Under the pieces are notes generated by a model, which did no database searches, was not told the origin of the DNA, and saw only the letters and a list, made by a program, of their open reading frames with translations. A stretch of 14,856 bases of DNA from assembly GCA_900553545.1 (NCBI GenBank), contig USDP01000021.1, positions 1 through 14,856 of the forward strand. The letters are read 5' to 3'. The translations under genes were made by a program, and so were the position numbers. The DNA comes from an uncultured Eubacteriales bacterium (GTDB taxonomy: Bacteria > Bacillota > Clostridia > Oscillospirales > Oscillospiraceae). Shown here piece after piece: positions 8,034 through 13,424 of the stretch. Numbering within the stretch: the stretch's first letter is position 1; each line of letters opens with the position of its first letter.

Positions 8034-8579
8034 ATGAAGCTGCTCATGCACATCTGCTGCGCGCCCTGCGCGAATATGCCCATCGACGCGCTCCGCGCCG
8101 ACGGCATCGACCTGACCGGCTATTGGTACAATCCGAATATCCATCCCTTTACCGAATACCGCGCCCGGCGCAACTGCTTGCAGGAATACGCAAAGACCAT
8201 CGGCCTGCCGCTGCTCGTGCGCGACGACTATGGCCTGCGCCCCTTTGTCCGCGCTGTAGCGGACGACATTGCGGGCCGCTGCGTCAAGTGCTACGAGATG
8301 CGCCTTTTCGAGGCGGCACGGATGGCGAAGGAGGGCGGCTTCGACGCGTTCACGTCCTCGCTCTTCATCAGCCCCTATCAGCAGCACGAGCTGATGCGCG
8401 ACGTGGCCTACCGCGCGGGCGAGGAATACGGCGTGCAGTTTTACTATCAGGATTTCCGCCCGATGTTCCGCGACGGGCAGACCCGTGCGCGGGAGCTGGG
8501 CTTCTACATCCAGAAATACTGCGGCTGCGTATTCTCCGAGCAGGAACGCTATCAAAAGCCCTCGCGCATCATCCCATAA
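8034..8579 (+). CDS. queH: Epoxyqueuosine reductase QueH
   Basis: Encodes 181 residues from ATG 8034, with GAGGTGA at 8021-8027. The family (formerly DUF208) reduces epoxyqueuosine to queuosine in the wobble position of tRNAs with GUN anticodons, and replaces the cobalamin-dependent QueG. The key cysteine motifs are all present: CCxxC at C8, C9 and C12, CVKC at C83 and C86, and the C-terminal KYCGC at C163 and C165. These are expected to hold an iron-sulfur cluster and metal sites. The size is normal for bacterial QueH. It has its own promoter and no neighbouring queuosine genes in the window. A plus-strand terminator lies about 175 bases downstream. Confidence 0.93.
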   Translation: MKLLMHICCAPCANMPIDALRADGIDLTGYWYNPNIHPFTEYRARRNCLQEYAKTIGLPLLVRDDYGLRPFVRAVADDIAGRCVKCYEMRLFEAARMAKEGGFDAFTSSLFISPYQQHELMRDVAYRAGEEYGVQFYYQDFRPMFRDGQTRARELGFYIQKYCGCVFSEQERYQKPSRIIP

Positions 8580-8617
8580 CCACCGGCCAAAGTCCAAAAT
8601 TCTACAATAGACGCGTC

Positions 8618-8651
8618 ATTGCGAACCAGCCCGCACACTGGTGTGGCAATC
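8618..8651. repeat. Imperfect hairpin repeat (ATTGC...GCAAT type)
   Basis: The stretch forms a stem of ATTGC and ACCAG arms pairing with CTGGT and GCAAT, with a small internal mismatch and a CCCGCACA loop. Its GTCATTGCGA...GGTGTGGCAATCC composition is like small non-coding repeats I recall from gut Clostridia genomes; only one copy is present here, so the repeat status is recalled rather than shown. The gene-free stretch 8580-8799 also holds the terminator at 8755-8793 and nothing else recognisable. Confidence 0.5.
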
Positions 8652-8754
8652 CCGTGGATCTTCATGGAGTCTAAAATGGAGCAACGCTCCCCATAACACT
8701 CCTATCAATGCTCATGTATGATAAGGAAGCACGATTCGCGTTAAAATTTTTCTC

Positions 8755-8793
8755 GTTCCAGTCAGAGAAATTCACTCTGACTGGAACTTTTTT
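8755..8793 (+). terminator. Rho-independent terminator
   Basis: A perfect 13-bp stem (GTTCCAGTCAGAG pairing with CTCTGACTGGAAC), a 7-base loop and TTTTTT at 8788-8793. It faces the plus strand. It could end the queH transcript, though it lies 175 bases beyond the gene, or it may be left from a lost gene. It also shields queH from the remnant region. Confidence 0.9.
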
Positions 8794-8799
8794 GCGCCC

Positions 8800-9721
8800 C
8801 TATACAGGAAAATCGAGCTTGCCGACGAAAGAGTAGTAGATTTCAATCTCCTGCCGCCGGGTGCCGTCTTCATCGCGGCTGCCCTCATGCACGATAATTT
8901 TGTCTATTCTCCAGAGTACGTTTGCTTTTATAGGACTCCTTTTCGGCCTTGAAATTCACCAAACATCCAAGGTATTCCCTACGTTCGAGGATGTGCGCGA
9001 CGGTATTATCTGCCCAGCGGCATTCATGGCCGGGATGATAACGCCTTGTGCTGCCGGTTCTGCGAAATTCCAGCGTTCCGGGCGTCGGGATTTCCTGCTC
9101 TGTCAATATCTGGGCAATTCTGGTCGGGCCATTGCCTGCCAGACACAGACGGTATATCTGCTGGACAACAGGGGCGGTTTTCTCATCTACAATAAAATTG
9201 CCGTCCTTGTCCATGAGATAGCCGTATACCGGTTGACTGGTGGTGTGCTTTCCGCTCATCCCTTTGGCTCGCTTGGAGGCTCGGATTTTCTTGCTGGTGT
9301 CCCGAACGAACCACTCATTGAACAGGTTTCGCAGTGGAGTCAGGTCGTTGTCGCCTTTAGCGCTGTCCACGGTGTCATTGACGGCAATGAAGCGGACGCC
9401 TTTCTGTGGGAAAATCATTTCCGTGTACATACCGACTTGCAGATAGTTTCGACCGAGTCTCGACATATCCTTGACGATAACTGTCCCGATTTTCCCGGCT
9501 TCGATATCTGCAAGCATTTTCTGAAAGTCAGGACGGTCAAAGTTCGCACCGGAGAAACCGTCATCGGTGTACCATTTCAAGCTGGTGAAGCCGTGCTGTT
9601 TGGCGTAGCTCTCCAAAAGCAACTTTTGATTTAGAATTGAGTTGCTCTCGCCTTGGAGTTCATCTTCATGCGAAAGTCTTGAGTAAAGAGCAGTGATTTT
9701 GGGTTCTGTCTGTCTTGCCAT
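8800..9721 (-). pseudogene. Serine recombinase (TnpX/large resolvase type) with internal deletion
   Basis: The minus-strand frame from ATG 9721 gives 278 residues ending at 8885, preceded by GGAGGG and its own promoter. The N-terminal resolvase domain is intact: YSRLS with the presumed nucleophile S17, IVKDMSRLGRN, then a recombinase domain with PVYGYLMD and EYLGCLVNFKAEKESYKSK. The family normally runs to about 500-560 residues with a zinc-ribbon and coiled-coil domain after this point, so about half the protein is missing. Reading the other minus-strand frame at 8910-8800 recovers 36 codons starting RIDKIIVHEGS and ending YYSFVGKLDFPV, which match the family C-terminus (DUF4368-like). The gene therefore lost an internal segment out of frame; GAGAAT at the join is shared by both sides and could be deletion microhomology. 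It is unlikely to be active. Confidence 0.88.
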
Positions 9722-9764
9722 AAAACCCTCCGTTCCGACAGACGAACCCCACGATTCCTATTCA

Positions 9765-9794
9765 ATTATACCACCGAAGCGGTTGCCTGTTCAA
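9765..9794 (-). promoter_or_regulatory. Promoter of the recombinase remnant
   Basis: On the minus strand, TTGAAC (9789-9794) and TATAAT (9765-9770) are separated by 18 bases and precede the recombinase start by about 45 bases. The promoter looks intact although its gene is broken. Confidence 0.65.
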
Positions 9795-9849
9795 ACGATT
9801 ATGCACACTAATTTGCGAATTCTTGTAGTTTCTCTTTGCAAATGCGGAT

Positions 9850-9878
9850 AAAAAATAGGCAGCGTCAATGCTGCTGCC
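9850..9878 (-). terminator. Terminator of the TnpW-like fragment
   Basis: On the minus strand, GGCAGC and GCTGCC arms (9873-9878 and 9858-9863) surround a 9-base loop that overlaps the TnpW-like stop codon, followed by TATTTTTTA. The stem is short, but the U-run is good and the location right after an open frame fits. Confidence 0.6.
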
Positions 9879-10005
9879 CAACCTGCGTTTCTGCAATCTC
9901 TGACCGCAGAACGCGCATCATCTTTTCCGCCGCCGTGACGGTTGTGGTCGGCTTATAAAAGCCATATACAACTAAAATAGAATTTCCCAGACGCGTTTCA
10001 GTCAC
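9865..10005 (-). pseudogene. TnpW-like small transposon protein, probable 5'-truncated remnant
   Basis: The minus-strand frame gives about 46 residues from GTG 10005 to TGA 9865-9867: TETRLGNSILVVYGFYKP, then TTTVTAAEKMMRVLRSEI. The pattern (an R-[IL]-GN-S/T beginning, a hydrophobic strand, then TxxxKMxRxL) is that of the short TnpW-type proteins carried with TnpX-like recombinases in Clostridia elements. There is no ribosome binding site before the GTG, and the frame stays open to a stop at 10033-10035, so the real 5' end is probably lost. It lies just upstream of the recombinase in the same direction. The identification is from motif memory and is moderate. Confidence 0.5.
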
Positions 10006-10031
10006 ACAATCCGCATTTTGAATATGGGAAT

Positions 10032-10121
10032 ATCATTTTGCCTTTCGTAGACCGTTTCCCCAAGGACACCGAGCTGTATCGAGTGATGACCACCAAGCCG
10101 AACGAGGTGAGCGGCGCATGA
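10032..10121 (+). pseudogene. 3' remnant of an unidentified gene coupled to the methyltransferase
   Basis: The plus-strand frame ends with about 29 codons (VDRFPKDTELYRVMTTKPNEV near the end) at TGA 10119-10121, which overlaps the methyltransferase ATG at 10118. The tight ATGA overlap and the GAGGTGA at 10104-10110 inside it are what a genuine upstream gene of the same operon would show. The frame is open back to 9981, but there it runs across the TnpW-like fragment on the other strand, so the break lies in between. I do not recognise the family. Confidence 0.35.
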
Positions 10122-10470
10122 TGGAGCTTGATGCGATTTTCTGCGGCGACGCACTGAATGTGCTGCGCACGCTGCCGGACAACTTTGTGCATTGCTGCAT
10201 CACCTCGCCGCCCTATTATGCGCTGCGGGATTATGGCGTGGATGGGCAGATCGGGCGCGAGGAGAGACCTGCGCAGTATGTGGTGCGGCTGACGGAGGTA
10301 TTTTCCGAGGTTCGGCGCGTGCTTCTTCCAAGCGGCACGCTCTGGCTGAACATTGCGGATACCTATTGCGGCACCGGCAGCAAAGGCGACCATCTGGACC
10401 CGAAGAATCCAAGCGGCAGGAACGAACAGGGTGTATCGCTTGCGCAGCGAGTGAAAAATGTCAAAGCAAA
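10118..10470 (+). pseudogene. DNA methyltransferase (phage/MGE type), N-terminal fragment
   Basis: Starts at ATG 10118 (or 10121) with GAGGTGA 7 bases upstream. About 118 codons match a site-specific DNA methyltransferase of the N6-adenine/N4-cytosine class: FCGDALNVLRTLP, then the catalytic motif IV TSPPYYALRDYG (S30-P31-P32-Y33), then EVRRVLLPSGTLWLNIADTYCG. Intact members continue with a target-recognition region and the SAM-binding motif I (FGGSGT type), since motif IV comes first in this class. Both are missing here. After codon ~118 the frame runs into the hydrolase fragment in the wrong frame and stops at 10529-10531. A functional methyltransferase is not possible from this fragment. 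Confidence 0.85.
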
Positions 10471-10683
10471 GGATATGCCGACGGAAGCGGCTATGAGGCG
10501 CGCTTCACGCAGTGCGGCATCTGTACGCTGATGAAGAAGCTGGGGCTTTATGACCTGACGCCCGCCATGTGCCATCTGGACTATACGATGGGCGAGGCGG
10601 GCGGCGCGTCGAACTTCGTGCGGGAGTATACGCTCGCCTCCGGCGGCCCATATTGCGACTGCGGCTATCAAAAGCGCAGCTAA
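10471..10683 (+). pseudogene. L-2-amino-thiazoline-4-carboxylate hydrolase-like gene, C-terminal fragment
   Basis: The plus-strand frame from about 10471 (DGSGYEARFTQCGICTL) to TAA 10681-10683 gives 70 codons. The pattern CxxC-x4-5-G, CHLDYTM and a final GGPYCDCGYQ matches the C-terminal half of the L-2-amino-thiazoline-4-carboxylic acid hydrolase family, which is common in gut Firmicutes. The N-terminal ~100-150 codons and the start are missing. Its reading frame differs from that of the methyltransferase fragment joined to it, so the fusion is not a functional chimera. The family assignment is from sequence memory. The open frame continues upstream through the methyltransferase in a shadow frame, which is not evidence for a larger gene. 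Confidence 0.7.
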
Positions 10684-10684
10684 A

Positions 10685-10780
10685 GTAGGGGCGGACGACT
10701 CTGTCCGCCCGCCCCCCGCCGCAGTGAAATAAGCCTTCTCCGGAGGAGAAGGCTTTCGGGCGACCGTTGGCCGCCCCTAT
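10685..10780. repeat. Composite palindromic repeat: two GTAGGGGC-type arms around a hairpin
   Basis: Three hairpins in a row. First, GTAGGGGCGGAC...GTCCGCCC at 10685-10710. Second, AAGCCTTCTCC/GGAGAAGGCTT at 10731-10755 with an 11-bp stem and GGA loop. Third, CGGGCGACC...GGCCGCCCCTAT at 10757-10780, oriented opposite to the first. The outer ends TAGGGGCGG (10686-10694) and CCGCCCCTA (10771-10779) are inverted copies of each other. The third arm, reversed, matches 19 of 21 bases at 1-21. It lies between the hydrolase fragment and the rplT terminator, and contains no open frame of its own. Confidence 0.75.
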
Positions 10781-10822
10781 GTTCACAACAGGAACTGTAA
10801 TCAAATTCGTAGAGACAGCCAT

Positions 10823-10856
10823 AAAAAACGGGCGCAGCCATCCGGCTGCGCCCGTT
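10823..10856 (-). terminator. Terminator of the infC-rpmI-rplT operon
   Basis: On the minus strand, a 13-bp perfect stem (AACGGGCGCAGCC and its complement) with a 4-base loop is followed by TTTTTT (10823-10828 as A on the plus strand). It lies 13 bases after the rplT stop. Confidence 0.95.
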
Positions 10857-10868
10857 GCTGTTCTGGAA

Positions 10869-11222
10869 TTAAAGCGCCTTCTTGGCGGCCTCGACGAGGG
10901 CCTCGAACGCGGCGGGATCGGCGATAGCCAGCTCGGAGATGGCCTTGCGGTTCATCTCAATGCCAGCCTTCTTCAGGCCGTTCATGAAGCGGGAATAGTT
11001 GATGCCGAACGGAGCGACCGCCGCAGAAATACGGGCGATCCACAGCTGACGGAACTCGCGCTTCTTCAGCTTGCGGCCGACATAAGCGTACACGCCGGAC
11101 TTGTAGACGGCCTGCTTGGCCATCTTAAAGTGGCGGGACTTGGAACCCCAATAGGACTTCGCCAGCTTCAGGGTCTTATTTCTTCTTTTGCGCGTCATCA
11201 TTGCGCCTTTCACTCTTGCCAT
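10869..11222 (-). CDS. rplT: 50S ribosomal protein L20
   Basis: Encodes 117 residues from ATG 11222 with AGGAGGA upstream (spacing 8). The sequence MARVKGAMMTRKRRNKTLKLA, then SRHFKMAKQAVYKSG and RQLWIARISAAVAPFG, is plainly L20; length and conserved basic N-terminus are normal. It binds domain II of 23S rRNA early in large-subunit assembly and is known in Bacillus to feed back on the leader of its own operon. It is the last gene of infC-rpmI-rplT, 35 bases after rpmI, and is closed by a strong terminator. Confidence 0.99.
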   Translation of the reverse strand: MARVKGAMMTRKRRNKTLKLAKSYWGSKSRHFKMAKQAVYKSGVYAYVGRKLKKREFRQLWIARISAAVAPFGINYSRFMNGLKKAGIEMNRKAISELAIADPAAFEALVEAAKKAL

Positions 11223-11257
11223 GATTGAATCCTCCTATGTTATCAGTCCGTCCCTAA

Positions 11258-11455
11258 TTATTTGTAGGGAATCATTTTCTTGACGGTATCTTCCACGGTC
11301 ACGTCGGCGTAGCCGTTCTTGCGAAGGTTACGGGTGCGCTTGGTGGTCTTCTTCGTGAGGATATGGCTCTTGAAGGCGTGCGCTCTCTTGACCTTACCGG
11401 TCTTGGTCAGGTTGAATCTTTTCTTTGCGCCGCTATGGGATTTCAGCTTAGGCAT
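11258..11455 (-). CDS. rpmI: 50S ribosomal protein L35
   Basis: Encodes 65 residues from ATG 11455, with AAGGAGA upstream. MPKLKSHSGAKKRFNLTKTG, KVKRAHAFKSHILTKKTTKR and the C-terminal VKKMIPYK are diagnostic for L35, and the length is normal. It is a small, basic large-subunit protein. It lies 36 bases after the infC stop and 35 bases before rplT, all on one transcript, as is usual in bacteria. Confidence 0.99.
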   Translation of the reverse strand: MPKLKSHSGAKKRFNLTKTGKVKRAHAFKSHILTKKTTKRTRNLRKNGYADVTVEDTVKKMIPYK

Positions 11456-11491
11456 AGTGGTTCTCCTTCCGTTTGTTGCGTTTTGCGAAAA

Positions 11492-12013
<522 letters not shown>

Positions 12014-12157
12014 GAAGCACCTCCATACGCAAAGTGCGGATGCCGCAAGGCACCCGCACATAACTTCGCACTGACTCCCGAAAGGGAGGTGAAAGATATG
12101 AACCTCTTCGCGCAAGCTGGAGGTGAGGGCGGCCAAACGGCTCCTTCTTTGTTTTCT
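12014..12157 (-). promoter_or_regulatory. infC leader with anti-Shine-Dalgarno elements (L20/IF3 leader)
   Basis: The transcribed leader of about 140 bases between the promoter and infC. The infC site GGAGGTG (12018-12024) has a perfect 7-base complement, CACCTCC, twice in the leader RNA (12085-12091 and 12119-12125; the second extends to 8 pairs). A stem-loop with 11-base arms starting GTGCGG (12034-12059) lies 10 bases before the site, and a CTCCC/GGGAG hairpin lies at 12075-12088. There is no U-run terminator in the leader, so control is more likely at translation than by attenuation. Autoregulation by L20 or IF3 is inferred from known leaders of this operon. Confidence 0.6.
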
Positions 12158-12163
12158 CCGCAT

Positions 12164-12209
12164 ATTATAGCGGGGAAATCTCCTCTTGTCAATACAAATT
12201 TGCAAATTT
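12164..12209 (-). promoter_or_regulatory. Consensus promoter of infC-rpmI-rplT with AT-rich palindrome
   Basis: On the minus strand, TTGACA (12187-12192), a 17-base spacer and TATAAT (12164-12169): a full match to the sigma-A consensus. Directly upstream, 12196-12209 is a perfect 14-bp palindrome AAATTTGCAAATTT, in the place of an UP element; it may raise promoter strength or be a regulator site. The promoter begins right after the stop of the DUF3810 gene, with no terminator between them. Confidence 0.92.
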
Positions 12210-13274
12210 TCAAGCGGTTTTCTGTAAATACCACGCGATGAGCAGATCGGCGACCTCGCCGTAGGACTGCACGCCAGACTCCTCGCTGAACGCCTTGAGA
12301 TAGGCGTCGTTGACCTTCTGCGCCGCGTCCTGAACCTTGCCCTCGTACTGGGCATAGTGCTCGTTGGCGGCCTGTGCGTCGGCGCGGACGCCGTCTGCGA
12401 CATTCTTCCAGATGCTGGCGGCGGCGCTGCGGTCGACCTTGGCGAGGGCGTTATTACAATAGATGTAGGCGGCAAAGGCACCGGAGTAGCGGAAATCGTT
12501 CCTCGGGTTTTCCATGCACGCCAGATACGCACAGAAGTTTGCCTCGTCCTCGGCGGCGACGGCCTGCCGGTGGGCGATCTCGTGGCACATCGTGAACGGG
12601 ACCCACGCCTCATAGGTGTCGGGGTTGACGCAGCTCTCGCCGGTGAAGCAGATGAAGATGCCCGTCGTGCCGAACTGGCTGAACAGCCGCCATGAGAGCA
12701 GCGATTTGACCGGATCAACCGCGCCGTCGAACTGCGGATAGGCGCTCCGGAGCGAAAGATAGCCGTCCCCGGCCTGCTTCGAGAGCGTCTGGAAATCGGC
12801 GAACTGCGCGCGGCCCTGCTCGTCGCGCTGGACCGTCCCGGCATACTGCGTGGCCTGGGCGGCATAATAATTCGTGGCTGCAATCAGTTCTTCCTTGCTG
12901 TATTCGCGGACGTCAAGGCCGAGCGTCTCGCCGACGCCGGGGCCGAAGTGGTTCAGCCCCCAGAGACCCGTGAACAGAAAGACACCGACGCACACCGCCA
13001 GCAGCACGCCCGTCAGCCAGTTCAAAAAGCCGCGGCGGCGCGTGAAGATGCAGACGAACGTATAGAGCAGCCAGAGGATCGCGAGTCCCGTCAGCACCTC
13101 CCAGAGCGCGATCGGCAGCAGCGCCGACACCGAAGAGAGCGCCGCGAGCGCCTTGCGCGACCACGCGGGATAGAACGAAAAGACAAACTGCGGCGCGTAT
13201 TTCGCCGCCGCGAGCATCAGTCCGGTCAGAACCAGAAAAATCGCGGACAGGATCGCCCGCCCAATGGCTTTCAT
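12210..13274 (-). CDS. DUF3810 membrane protein, metallopeptidase-like
   Basis: Encodes about 354 residues from ATG 13274. The frame is open to a GTG at 13307, but the -10 box at 13311-13316 places the transcript start near 13304, so the start must be inside; ATG 13286 is an alternative, directly abutting GGAAAGG. Three hydrophobic helices lie near the N-terminus (AILSAIFLVLTGLMLAAA, ALLPIALWEVLTGLAILWLLY, WLTGVLLAVCVGVFLFTGLW). The rest is a soluble domain with H231-E-I-A-H235, then an acidic AAEDEANF stretch, the arrangement of a zinc-dependent membrane-bound peptidase. The family is DUF3810, of unknown substrate. GESCVNPDTYEAWVPFTMCHEIAH and the later NDFRYSGAFAAYIYCNNAL are family-like. 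It reads towards infC with only 18 bases to its promoter. Confidence 0.85.
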   Translation of the reverse strand: MKAIGRAILSAIFLVLTGLMLAAAKYAPQFVFSFYPAWSRKALAALSSVSALLPIALWEVLTGLAILWLLYTFVCIFTRRRGFLNWLTGVLLAVCVGVFLFTGLWGLNHFGPGVGETLGLDVREYSKEELIAATNYYAAQATQYAGTVQRDEQGRAQFADFQTLSKQAGDGYLSLRSAYPQFDGAVDPVKSLLSWRLFSQFGTTGIFICFTGESCVNPDTYEAWVPFTMCHEIAHRQAVAAEDEANFCAYLACMENPRNDFRYSGAFAAYIYCNNALAKVDRSAAASIWKNVADGVRADAQAANEHYAQYEGKVQDAAQKVNDAYLKAFSEESGVQSYGEVADLLIAWYLQKTA

Positions 13275-13310
13275 GAGATCTCGCATCCTTTCCAATGGGA
13301 ATTGCACCTA

Positions 13311-13319
13311 AGTATAGCA
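13311..13319 (-). promoter_or_regulatory. Promoter of the DUF3810 gene (extended -10)
   Basis: On the minus strand, TGC-TATACT at 13311-13319 is an extended -10 box within GTGCTATACT, the same word as at queH. A convincing -35 is not seen: the 17-base position reads TTTCTA. The box lies 25-37 bases before the candidate ATG starts. Confidence 0.55.
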
Positions 13320-13358
13320 CAAACGGCGGAAAATAGAAACTGTTTTTTGGCGGTGCGG

Positions 13359-13386
13359 TTGACTTTAAGAGAGTTTTTACTATAAT
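13359..13386 (+). promoter_or_regulatory. Promoter of the glycyl-tRNA synthetase gene
   Basis: TTGACT (13359-13364), a 16-base spacer and TATAAT (13381-13386). It is divergent from the DUF3810 promoter. The leader is about 35 bases and has GGGAGG at 13411-13416 before the start; there is no room for a T-box leader. Confidence 0.82.
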
Positions 13387-13424
13387 AGTAACGTTAATGA
13401 AAATCACGTCGGGAGGACGGATGA

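Noticed and set aside
12061..12061. In-frame ATG as infC start on the minus strand.
   Set aside because: It has no ribosome binding site, lies in the leader hairpin, and adds a Cys-rich tail not found in IF3.
12098..12241. A 47-codon plus-strand frame with a perfect GGGAGGTG before its ATG, antisense to the infC leader and promoter.
   Set aside because: The apparent ribosome binding site is the complement of the CACCUCC element in the infC leader, there is no plus-strand promoter, and the product resembles nothing known.
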